Source: Chloroflexales bacterium ZM16-3
GTDB taxonomy: Bacteria > Chloroflexota > Chloroflexia > Chloroflexales > Chloroflexaceae
Assembly: GCA_004138175.2 (NCBI GenBank)
Contig: RYFE02000019.1
Location: forward strand, 1-64,000
Direction: 5' to 3'
Length of the DNA stretch: 64,000 bases
Part shown: in pieces, positions 44,525 to 51,981 of the stretch
How the letters are laid out: each line of letters begins with the position of its first letter
How positions within the stretch are numbered: the stretch's first letter is position 1
Notes under the pieces: generated by a model
The model's database searches: none
What the model was told of the DNA's origin: nothing
The model's input: only the letters and a program-made list of their open reading frames with translations
Translations under genes and position numbers: made by a program

Positions 44525-47500
44525 TTATCTATACACGAAGACCCGCAGCAGCGCCTTGGTATCTGCTGGCGCCACAGTTGCTCGCATCACGCCGATACCG
44601 CTGTCAAGGAATCGTTGTAGGTACTCATCCTTGAGGAGCTGCTTAACTGCCTCACCATTCTTCGTCGAGAGTCCGTGTACGTGCTCGGCGACGGCCGCTA
44701 CCTCGCTTATCACGGCGGGGTTATCTGCGCTCAGCCAGCCGCGCAGTTCGCCGATCCGCTCGATGTCGCCCTGGATCCTTCGATCGGCTACGGTGAGCAG
44801 CACGTGGGCCAGGTTCACCGCCGGGAAGTAGCTCTCGCCGTGCTCGACGGTTAGCTCAGTGATGAAGCGGTGGGTGATCGCGCTGGCGCGCAGACGCCGG
44901 CTCAGCCCCACAGAGGGCGTGAATCCCTCCAGCGCGCCCGGGCGCACGTCGAGAACCAGCCCCTCGGTCTGCATCTCGAAGCCGAGGGCGACCGGCGCCT
45001 GGGTCGCCTCGTTTCGGCAGAAGCCGAGCACCCCGCCGATCTCCTCAAAGCCCTTCTCACGTGACTTCAGTGTGTACTGGCTGCCCAGGATAACCCGCTG
45101 CACCTGGAGCAGATTCATGTTTGCCGGCTCGTCGCTGTGCAGCACCATCCGCTCGACCAGGGCCTGGCCGATAGGGTCGGCCACGATGGCCGGGTGGCCG
45201 CCGGCCAGGCTGTAGTCGCGCGGCGGCCGCGCGCGCTCGGCCCGGAATGTCACGCCGCTCAGCGCGAAGGCCGAGCTGGAGTGGGCCAGGCGCTTCACCT
45301 CCTGAACCTCGCCTGGGAGCCCGCGATGCTCGCGCAGCGCGCCGCTCTCGGGATCGGCGTACCAGTAGATCCGCTCGTGATCTTCGCTGAACTGGGCGGG
45401 CGTGATCGTCTGCGGCCGCAGCACCGTGAGCTCGCGCAGCTGCTGGGGGCGAATCCCGAGCAAGCGCAGCGTTCGGCCCGGCAGGCTGCTTGTCTTCGCC
45501 CGGTCGTGCAACTCCTCGTAGGTGTAGTGTGCGTCGAGCGCGACCAGATCGGTTCCAGGGACCGGCTGCGGCGGAACCCAGGCCGCGCCCAGGCCGCCAC
45601 GGAAGGTCACGTTGCCGGGGATAGTCTCGCTCATCGCCAGGCTGATACTCTCGCTGTTGAGCCGCTTGTTCTCGCGGCGATCCTGGGGCCGGTAGTCGAC
45701 CTGCACCTCGGGCAGGTTGATGTCCGAGAAGAGGTTCTGCGGCAGGTGACGGCGCAATAACTCCCTGCGTGTTCTAATCGGCTGGCGGCTGGTTGCTAGT
45801 TTGGGATAGGCCTGCTGTACCAGCCCGCTCGCCAGGATATCCGTCAGCAGACCCTGTGACTCCTCGGTCAGCACGCGGGACAGCGCGTCGTTGTCCATCG
45901 CGAAGGCTCGCCGCAAATAATCTTTGAAGGCCAATAGCACCTCGGCGTCGGCGGTCTGGCCCATCAGGTAGGCCAGATCGGGCGCGCTGAGATAGTCGAT
46001 ATTCAGCGAGCGCCCCGCGCCGTTGGCGCGGTAGGCCAGCCAGTCGCAGAGCGCGTAGAAGCCGTGGATGCGCTGGAGGTAGCGGTTCTGCGCGTTGAGC
46101 GGCAGCTTGCGGAAGGTCGGGTCGGTGAGCAGATGCTGGTTGCGGAAGAGGAAGAGGTCGGTCGACTTGTAGGGGCTGAGCACCGTGACGACAATCGGCC
46201 GGGTACCGACCTTGCGCCCGCCGCGGCCCTTGCGCTGCACAAAGCTGGCCACGTTGCTCGGCGCGGTGTACTGGATCACACACATCAGCGCCTCATCGTC
46301 GTAGCCAACCTCCAGGGCGCTGGTCGTGATGATCAGGTCGTCGTCGGGCTCGATCGGCTTGTCCCGGTCAGCGCCGGACTTGCGGCGGATGTTCAGCGGT
46401 TCACGGCGGGCCTTACCGGGCTGGCTGAGCGCCCACCAGCACTCGCCGGCCGCGAAGTAGGGGCAGTCGCGGTTGGGCATGCCGCGATCACAATCACAGC
46501 TGCTGGCGTGGCCCGCCCCAAAGAGGTTGGGGAAGAGCTGGCGGTTGAATGGCGGGAAGCGGTACCAGTAGAGCGGAATAATACGTACGGGCCATTGTGC
46601 AGCCGACTGGCCTCGGGTACGTCGATCTCTCCGCTCAGTTATAAAGTAGCTTTGGGCCTTCTCCGCGTCCTGCATCTGGTAGAGCCAGCGGCCGACCACA
46701 TCGAGCGACTGGACGAAGCCGAAGGTGCGGTAGCGCCCGAGTTGGCTGCCGGCGGGCGGCTGCGGCATGGTGTGCAGGACACACATCGCGGTTTGGATGA
46801 GCGTCGAGATTACCGCCGTATCCTCGCTATCCTCGGCGCGCACGAAGATATAGCGCTCGGCGCCGATCACCTCCAGATCATCCTCGTGGGGCTGCACCTC
46901 GCGGATATTCTGAGCTGGGATGCCGCTCAGCTCGGAGAGAAACGCCCGCGGGCCGGCGATCGTCGCGCTCAGCCCGACAAAGGCCAGGTTCGCGCTGTCG
47001 CCGCGCTCCTGCTTGCCCAGCCTGACCCGCGCCAGCAGCCGCCGCAGCAGCAGCGCCACCTGGGTCCCAGCGGTCGATGTCTGCAGGTGAATCTCGTCGA
47101 GCATGACCACCGACGGCGCGCAGAAGTCGCTGGTGCCGAAGAGGTGCTGGTACTCGGAGGAGATCAGCCGGTTGTTGAGCGACTCGGTCGTCGCCACCAG
47201 CAGGTCGGGCGGCGCCTCAGCCATGACATCGCGGGCGAACTGGATGAAGGGATAGGGCGTATCGCAGGCGGGGCAGACAAGGGTGCGCGGGTCGTCCGGC
47301 CGCACACCGAGCTGCTGCCGGGCCTGGTCGCAGGCGTGGTCAGGCGTGCCGACGCAGTAGGCGAAGGGCGCCAGGTAGCCGCCGAAGTCCTCATCGTAGC
47401 GCCAGCCGCGTCCGGCAAGCCGATCTCGACTCTCCGTGTCGCTGCGCTGGAAGTCACTGCGTTGGTAGACCGCCGCGCCGCTCTCGATGCCGATCGTGAT

Positions 47501-48325
47501 CTGCGGTAGGTCGTGGACTTTCAGCACCTGATTGACGTGGAAGGTGGCATCGACAAAGTCACTGAGCTGGTTTTCCGAGAGGGCGACGCGCGGGTAGATA
47601 CAGATCGCCTTCACGCCCACCCGGCCGCGCAGGCAGCGCTCCAGGATAATCTTGGCCAGCACCGGAAGGAAGAAGGCGTAGGTCTTGCCGGCCCCGGTGC
47701 TTGCGGTGACGACCACGCCGCGCTCGGTGCCGCGCGCCGGGCTCAACTCGATCGCCTGCAAGATCTCGCGCAGCGCGTCCTCCTGGAACTGGCTGATCTC
47801 GCGGAGCTTTGGCAGGCGCGTTGCGATCACCTCATGGAGTAGTGCAGCGCAGCGCTCACGCGCTCGATCGCCATCCAGCACCACAAGATAGTCGGCGGGG
47901 GTGCGGCGACGCCGGGGGACGCGGCGCGGGGCAACATGGAAGGTCACATCCCCAGTCAGGCGCTTCGCCTTACTGATTCGCTTCTCGCCCTCATATCGTG
48001 GCGGCAGCCGCTGGCGCAGCTTGCTGAGCAGCCGCACCGTCTCGGCGATCCGGCTGCGGAAGACCCACTTCGCAGGGTCGTCTTCGGCGCTGAAGCGGAT
48101 GATCAGCACCTCCTGCGCCAGCCAGCGCAGCGCCGCGCGCAGGTCGCTCCCGCGCTCTGCGGGGGGCGGGCGTGTCACATCTACTGGCTGATATTTATCG
48201 AGTACATCAGTGCCAGTCATCGTGACGTCGTAGACGCCGTAGGCGATCTGCTCGGCCTCACGCTGCTCGATCCAGGTGAGCAGATCGTTCGTCAGGATGT
48301 CTCGCTCATCGTCAGAGAGCGGCAT
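44525..48325 (-). CDS. Very large DEAD/DEAH-type helicase, DpdJ-like
   Basis: The 1266-aa superfamily-2 helicase has Q/Walker-A region TASTGAGKTYAFFLPVLAKI, DEIH box (SVVMLDEIHLQTST), motif III-like GLSATIAGPRAFL, and C-terminal motifs ITTSALEVGYDDEAL and FVQRKGRGGRKVGTRPIVVT. Two cysteine clusters (DHACDQ...LVCPACDTPYPF and CDCDRGMPNRDCPYFAAGEC) suggest zinc binding. Size, the cysteine-rich insert and the nearby dpdG-H-I-like operon fit DpdJ of the 7-deazaguanine DNA-modification cluster; DISARM/DUF1998-type helicases are alternatives. ATG 48325 starts PLSDDERDILTNDLLTWIEQ. It has its own structured leader. Confidence 0.6.
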   Translation of the reverse strand: MPLSDDERDILTNDLLTWIEQREAEQIAYGVYDVTMTGTDVLDKYQPVDVTRPPPAERGSDLRAALRWLAQEVLIIRFSAEDDPAKWVFRSRIAETVRLLSKLRQRLPPRYEGEKRISKAKRLTGDVTFHVAPRRVPRRRRTPADYLVVLDGDRARERCAALLHEVIATRLPKLREISQFQEDALREILQAIELSPARGTERGVVVTASTGAGKTYAFFLPVLAKIILERCLRGRVGVKAICIYPRVALSENQLSDFVDATFHVNQVLKVHDLPQITIGIESGAAVYQRSDFQRSDTESRDRLAGRGWRYDEDFGGYLAPFAYCVGTPDHACDQARQQLGVRPDDPRTLVCPACDTPYPFIQFARDVMAEAPPDLLVATTESLNNRLISSEYQHLFGTSDFCAPSVVMLDEIHLQTSTAGTQVALLLRRLLARVRLGKQERGDSANLAFVGLSATIAGPRAFLSELSGIPAQNIREVQPHEDDLEVIGAERYIFVRAEDSEDTAVISTLIQTAMCVLHTMPQPPAGSQLGRYRTFGFVQSLDVVGRWLYQMQDAEKAQSYFITERRDRRTRGQSAAQWPVRIIPLYWYRFPPFNRQLFPNLFGAGHASSCDCDRGMPNRDCPYFAAGECWWALSQPGKARREPLNIRRKSGADRDKPIEPDDDLIITTSALEVGYDDEALMCVIQYTAPSNVASFVQRKGRGGRKVGTRPIVVTVLSPYKSTDLFLFRNQHLLTDPTFRKLPLNAQNRYLQRIHGFYALCDWLAYRANGAGRSLNIDYLSAPDLAYLMGQTADAEVLLAFKDYLRRAFAMDNDALSRVLTEESQGLLTDILASGLVQQAYPKLATSRQPIRTRRELLRRHLPQNLFSDINLPEVQVDYRPQDRRENKRLNSESISLAMSETIPGNVTFRGGLGAAWVPPQPVPGTDLVALDAHYTYEELHDRAKTSSLPGRTLRLLGIRPQQLRELTVLRPQTITPAQFSEDHERIYWYADPESGALREHRGLPGEVQEVKRLAHSSSAFALSGVTFRAERARPPRDYSLAGGHPAIVADPIGQALVERMVLHSDEPANMNLLQVQRVILGSQYTLKSREKGFEEIGGVLGFCRNEATQAPVALGFEMQTEGLVLDVRPGALEGFTPSVGLSRRLRASAITHRFITELTVEHGESYFPAVNLAHVLLTVADRRIQGDIERIGELRGWLSADNPAVISEVAAVAEHVHGLSTKNGEAVKQLLKDEYLQRFLDSGIGVMRATVAPADTKALLRVFVYR

Positions 48326-48330
48326 AGTAA

Positions 48331-48470
48331 GTTCTCTATCTAAGAACAACAAAGGCCCCGCTCAGATGAGCGGGGCCTGAGGTGACGTAGTTGTGGCGGT
48401 GCGTGGTGTTCCATGGGTGTGATCATCGGGTCGCCACTATGTGGCCGCACCGACAGCACCCAGTATAGCA
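48331..48470 (-). promoter_or_regulatory. Structured leader of the helicase gene with GTTCT-N7-AGAAC and terminator-like hairpin
   Basis: The 17-bp dyad (48331-48347) lies next to hairpin GGCCCCGCTCA / TGAGCGGGGCC (48354-48377), followed on the minus strand by TTTGTTGTTCTT. Further upstream are paired segments (GCCAC/GTGGC and GGTGCG/CGCACC) and a TATACT-type -10 near 48460. This gives an attenuator-like leader of about 130 nt. Confidence 0.5.
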
Positions 48471-48502
48471 TGTGCTATCATCAATAGAGAACCAGATACA
48501 GC

Positions 48503-48763
48503 ATGCGCCTCTTTATTTTCAGATGCGAGCGCAGCAGCGTGGAGCATATCGGGATTGTGTGGCCAGAGGATGGACACTTTATGAATAGCTCAATATTGCT
48601 AACCTGCATTAACACTGTGCGCCAGTTCTTCTATGGTCCTCACAAAACCACGAACATCCTTCCCTTGATGACCTGGGTAGTTCTATCCCAGAGTCTCGTA
48701 CTCTGTACGATCAGAAGAGATTGCGAAAAGGTTGCGCCTACGCAGGGTGTATTGCGGCTGTAG
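48503..48763 (+). CDS. Doubtful small hypothetical protein
   Basis: An 86-codon frame starts MRLFIFRCERSSVEHIGIVW and contains a hydrophobic middle (LPLMTWVVLSQSLVLCTI). There is no clear ribosome site, though a promoter-like stretch lies upstream. No family recognised; it could be non-coding. Confidence 0.2.
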   Translation: MRLFIFRCERSSVEHIGIVWPEDGHFMNSSILLTCINTVRQFFYGPHKTTNILPLMTWVVLSQSLVLCTIRRDCEKVAPTQGVLRL

Positions 48764-48827
48764 CCATAGAGACAGGTTAGCTCAGGCTAACCAGGAATAA
48801 TGGTTGAAAGCTGACATTGCGGCATAT

Positions 48828-49099
48828 GCCTGCTACGCTTCAGCCACAGCCCGTCTCTGTGGCGCGACGGCAGACCGCCGCCAGGCCACCTAGACCAGCG
48901 CACCGCGCCCGTGCGCTCCGATTGCGCAGACGCTCAAGAAAGCCAGGCGCGGTGTCGGCGTCAGCCGTGAACCGGCCAAGCGGAGCTGCAAGAACACTCG
49001 GCCTCAGCACTGGGGCAAGGCAAACCCACCGGCAACGGTGGCTGACAGCGCTTCGCACACGCGGCGCGTAATCATGTCCTAGACGCGACTCATACCTCC
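48828..49099 (+). repeat. Copy 1 of a ~270-bp duplicated segment
   Basis: This segment aligns along its length with 49341-49612. Both contain AGACGCTCAAGAAAGCCAGG (48921 region in this copy), then GTGTCGGCGTCAGCCG, and both end TCATGTCCTAGACGCGACTC followed by an (A)TACCTCC motif. In this copy the small frame of copy 2 (VETLKKARRGVGVSREPAK) is interrupted by a TAG upstream. It may be a decayed small gene or an RNA gene. Confidence 0.6.
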
Positions 49100-49340
49100 G
49101 CCAGGAGCTGTTTGCACACCTCTCTTCTTTGGCCATGAGCACTTGGCAGAGGATGAAGAAGGCGGCTGCATGGGCCTGGCAAAAGGAGGACATCCACTGC
49201 TACACCGCCAATTCAGGTGATGAGCTAGTGGATATGAACTGAGCATTCTGTGACCAGAGGGACAGGTAGACATTTTGCAGACCCAGATCGCCATGAAATG
49301 GCATTGGAATGCCGAAAATCTTGACGTTCGGCTGTAAGCC

Positions 49341-49612
49341 GTGCTACCATCAGCCACATCAGCTACCTGTCCCTATGTCGCGACGGCACCCGCCGCCACG
49401 GCACCCGGACCAGCGCGCCCCCGTCGTCGCGCTTCGATTGTGGAGACGCTCAAGAAAGCCAGGCGCGGTGTCGGCGTCAGCCGCGAACCGGCCAAGCTCG
49501 GCAGCCAGGACAACTCGCCCCGCCAGGGGAAGGACAACCCGCCGGCAACGGCGGCTGACAGCGCTGAGCACACGCGGCCCACAATCATGTCCTAGACGCG
49601 ACTCCTACCTCC
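49341..49612 (+). repeat. Copy 2 of the ~270-bp duplicated segment
   Basis: This copy has an open small frame (84 codons, ending ADSAEHTRPTIMS) that is only partly intact in copy 1. Mixed substitutions in all codon positions argue against strong protein constraint. The 3' end shares the TACCTCC..GGAG plus GGCCTCGTTCCGAGGCC hairpin with sequence just upstream of the IscB-like gene (50380-50420). About 240 bp of unrelated sequence lies between copies. Confidence 0.6.
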
Positions 49613-49657
49613 CCTGGAGAGCCGGCCTCGTTCCGAGGCCAACCTTCTTCCACACCA

Positions 49658-50167
49658 CTACTCGTGGACGGTCCTGGCCTGGGCATCCTCCTCCTCACCT
49701 GCCAACGTGGCGAGCAGCAGATCGTCAGCGGTGACGCCAAACAGATCGGCGCAGCGCAGGATGGTCTCAACTGACGGTGCCTTCTGACCGCTTTCTAGCA
49801 AGCTGATATACGCCTGGGAGAGTGGTTGCAGGTGCTCGGCGAGCTGCACCTGGGACATCCCACTACGAGTACGTCGGCCGCGTAGCCGCTTGCCGAACTG
49901 GCGTGCCACATCATCGCCCTGGGAAGGCGAGAATGAGCTGGCGATGGGGATGTCAGGTGGTATCGTATCGCGCAGGAGGAAATCCACCGTCACCCCAAGG
50001 ACGCCGGCGGCGCGCACGGCAAGGGCGACGGAGGGAGCGCTTTTGCCCCGCTCCAGATAGCTGAGATGCGACTGCGTCGCCAGGCCGAGCTGCTCGGCGA
50101 GTTGAGCCTGAGTCAGCTGGCGCTCAGTGCGCAGGGCGCGTAGCTTTTCGCCGAACAGACGCGGCAT
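49658..50167 (-). CDS. Regulator with two tandem XRE HTH domains
   Basis: The 169-aa protein has two Cro/C1-type HTH domains. The first (residues about 5-60) is FGEKLRALRTERQLTQAQLA then EQLGLATQSHLSYLERGKSA. The second (about 90-145) is FGKRLRGRRTRSGMSQVQLA then EHLQPLSQAYISLLESGQKA. It is divergent from the promoter of the IscB/Cas12-like operon, 23 bp from its -35, so it is the obvious candidate to repress that operon and itself. XRE- and MerR-type regulators are known from other CAST elements. Confidence 0.85.
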   Translation of the reverse strand: MPRLFGEKLRALRTERQLTQAQLAEQLGLATQSHLSYLERGKSAPSVALAVRAAGVLGVTVDFLLRDTIPPDIPIASSFSPSQGDDVARQFGKRLRGRRTRSGMSQVQLAEHLQPLSQAYISLLESGQKAPSVETILRCADLFGVTADDLLLATLAGEEEDAQARTVHE

Positions 50168-50189
50168 ATCCCTCACAAAGGGGAGCCGC

Positions 50190-50219
50190 TTGACATGGCG
50201 AACAGGCGTACGTTATAAT
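50190..50219 (+). promoter_or_regulatory. Strong sigma-70 promoter for the RNA/IscB/Cas12-like unit
   Basis: Consensus TTGACA (50190-50195), 18-nt spacer, consensus TATAAT (50214-50219). The start site is expected near 50226, just before the structured leader. It overlaps the divergent regulator's own control region. Confidence 0.8.
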
Positions 50220-50225
50220 ATGAAT

Positions 50226-50434
50226 GTCGGTTATATTCCGGCGGGCAATATCGAACCCTCCCATCGACTTGGCTCCCCAGCGCAGACGATGGTAGGGTTC
50301 GCCCTGTTGCCCGAACAGCGTCACATTGTACCACGTACGCTGGCTCGGGCAGGTTTGCCCCAGGCACACCAACCGACTCATACCTCCGTAAGGAGAGTAG
50401 GCCTCTTTCCGAGGCTGGACCACACCTGCGACGA
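50226..50434 (+). ncRNA. Candidate omega-RNA-like structured leader of the IscB-like gene
   Basis: A long imperfect stem pairs 50243-50266 (GGGCAATATCGAACCCTCCC...) with 50287-50312 (CGATGG..AGGGTTCG..TTGCCC). A second stem-loop near 50380-50395 (TACCTCC / GGAG) and a third (GGCCTC / GAGGC, about 50400-50416) follow. IscB proteins use an RNA encoded directly upstream of their gene, which is where this lies, behind a consensus promoter. Function is inferred from position and structure. Confidence 0.5.
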
Positions 50435-50446
50435 TTGGGGGTGCAG

Positions 50447-51922
50447 ATGTCCAGCCCGGTGTTTGTGCAGGATAGCCAGGGTACGCCGCTTATGCCAACC
50501 TCCGCCGCGTATGCGCGCCGCCTGCTCCAGCAAGGAAAGGCGCAGTGGGTGCCGCACCACGCCTTCCCCGTTATCCAGCTAACCCACGCTATCCAACAGC
50601 CCACTTTGCGACCGATTCTGATCGGCGTCGCGATCCACCTGAACGCAGCAAATCTATACCTGATCGCGGAGGGCGAGCAAGCCGCGCTGCCGCTGCTGCA
50701 TACCATTGTCGATTTGCGCACCGACCTACCCACACGGCTGCGCCGGCGGGCAGCCCACCGCAAGCGTCGCCGCAACCGCGCCCGCTACCGAGCGCCACGA
50801 AAGCACGGGCGGCCGTTCAAGCTACGCCGCCCAAGCATGCTCCGATCTGCCTGGAGCCAACAAGTACATCGCGGCCGGCAGCCAACGCCAATGAGAGTGC
50901 GGCACCTCTCGCATACAATCCGCTGGCGTTCCCAGGCGATCATGCGAGTTATTTGTGCGCTACAGAAGCTCCTCCCAATTAGCCACGCCATAATCCTCTC
51001 GCCCGCCGAGCTGCGCGGGCCGCAGGAGATGAGCGGTACCGCCCTGCGCCAGCTACTCATCGACACCTACGGCCAGATTGATACCGCTGGCAACCGGCAC
51101 CCGATGTGCGCCTACTGCCTGACGACCGAAGGCCGAATCGAGGCCGAGCATATTATTCCGCGGAGCCGGGGCGGCACCGACGGCTGGCAGAACCGCGTGC
51201 TGGCCTGCGCGGCCTGCAATGCACGCAAGGGCAATCGTCTGCCCGAGGAGGCTGACATGCCGCTGCGCATCCCCCTGCACAGCGAGCCGGCGAGCCCGAA
51301 CCGCGCCGGCAGCTACGCTCGCGCCACCGGACGCGCGCTCATCGAGTCGCTCAGGGTGCTGGGGCTCCCCACCCGACTGCTTCACCAGGCAGACGATCCT
51401 CGTACCCACTGGCCCGTAGCGTTATACCCGGAGCTGCTGAAGATCTGGGAAACAAGCGACTCGGTGGCGAAAGCTGTTGCCAAGCCGATCTCGCGGCCAA
51501 GCAAGCAGGTTTTTACTGGCCGCAACTACCCGTTGGACACCAAGCTGCGGCCCGGGATGGTGCGCCTGGGGAGCGCCATCCGTCGCCGCGTACAAGTCAA
51601 CCGCGCAATCGTTATCGAGATCGCTAAAACCCGGCGAGCCGTCCGCATCATCGGGGCGAATGAGCCGATACCCGCCAGTGCAACTCAGGTCATCATGCTG
51701 GGCGCTCTGTGCGAAGGGCTGCGCCGCGAGCAGCGCGTAGTAGGCATCGTGGCCGCCCTTCACACCGCAGGCCGGCTGACGTTGCTTGTCCCTGAAAACG
51801 CAGGGTCGACGGGGGTCAACTGGCGCCGGGTGGTGATCAGCCCGCGCCGACACCTGCGCATCCTGAGCACCGACCCGATCATCTTTCTGCCATTGCCCAC
51901 CCGCGATGATCACGCCAGCTGA
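50447..51922 (+). CDS. IscB-like protein with intact HNH and degenerate RuvC
   Basis: The 491-aa protein has IscB layout. An N-terminal PLMP domain (VFVQDSQGTPLMP, ARRLLQQGKA) comes first, then an Arg-rich bridge helix (RLRRRAAHRKRRRNRARYR). An HNH nuclease follows (CAYC, EAEHIIPRSRGGTDGWQNRV with His235, CAACNARKGN) and then a C-terminal domain. The RuvC residues are lost. RuvC-I LDPGSKTTG is replaced by IGVAIHLNAAN (55-70), RuvC-II QELVKFD by ILSPAEL, and RuvC-III THWLDA by THWPVA (V324). It would nick at most one strand, or only bind. It lies 59 bp upstream of the Cas12-like gene in one operon. Normal IscB is RuvC-active; IshB-type HNH-only relatives exist. Confidence 0.85.
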   Translation: MSSPVFVQDSQGTPLMPTSAAYARRLLQQGKAQWVPHHAFPVIQLTHAIQQPTLRPILIGVAIHLNAANLYLIAEGEQAALPLLHTIVDLRTDLPTRLRRRAAHRKRRRNRARYRAPRKHGRPFKLRRPSMLRSAWSQQVHRGRQPTPMRVRHLSHTIRWRSQAIMRVICALQKLLPISHAIILSPAELRGPQEMSGTALRQLLIDTYGQIDTAGNRHPMCAYCLTTEGRIEAEHIIPRSRGGTDGWQNRVLACAACNARKGNRLPEEADMPLRIPLHSEPASPNRAGSYARATGRALIESLRVLGLPTRLLHQADDPRTHWPVALYPELLKIWETSDSVAKAVAKPISRPSKQVFTGRNYPLDTKLRPGMVRLGSAIRRRVQVNRAIVIEIAKTRRAVRIIGANEPIPASATQVIMLGALCEGLRREQRVVGIVAALHTAGRLTLLVPENAGSTGVNWRRVVISPRRHLRILSTDPIIFLPLPTRDDHAS

Positions 51923-51981
51923 GCCCAGGACGATTAGGAGTCTTGATCGAACCTCCACCCTCCTTCGCCAATAGGATCACG

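Noticed and set aside
49658-50167. TniQ-like identity for the gene divergent from the IscB operon
   Set aside because: Both halves are plain XRE helix-turn-helix domains with no TniQ-type zinc motifs.
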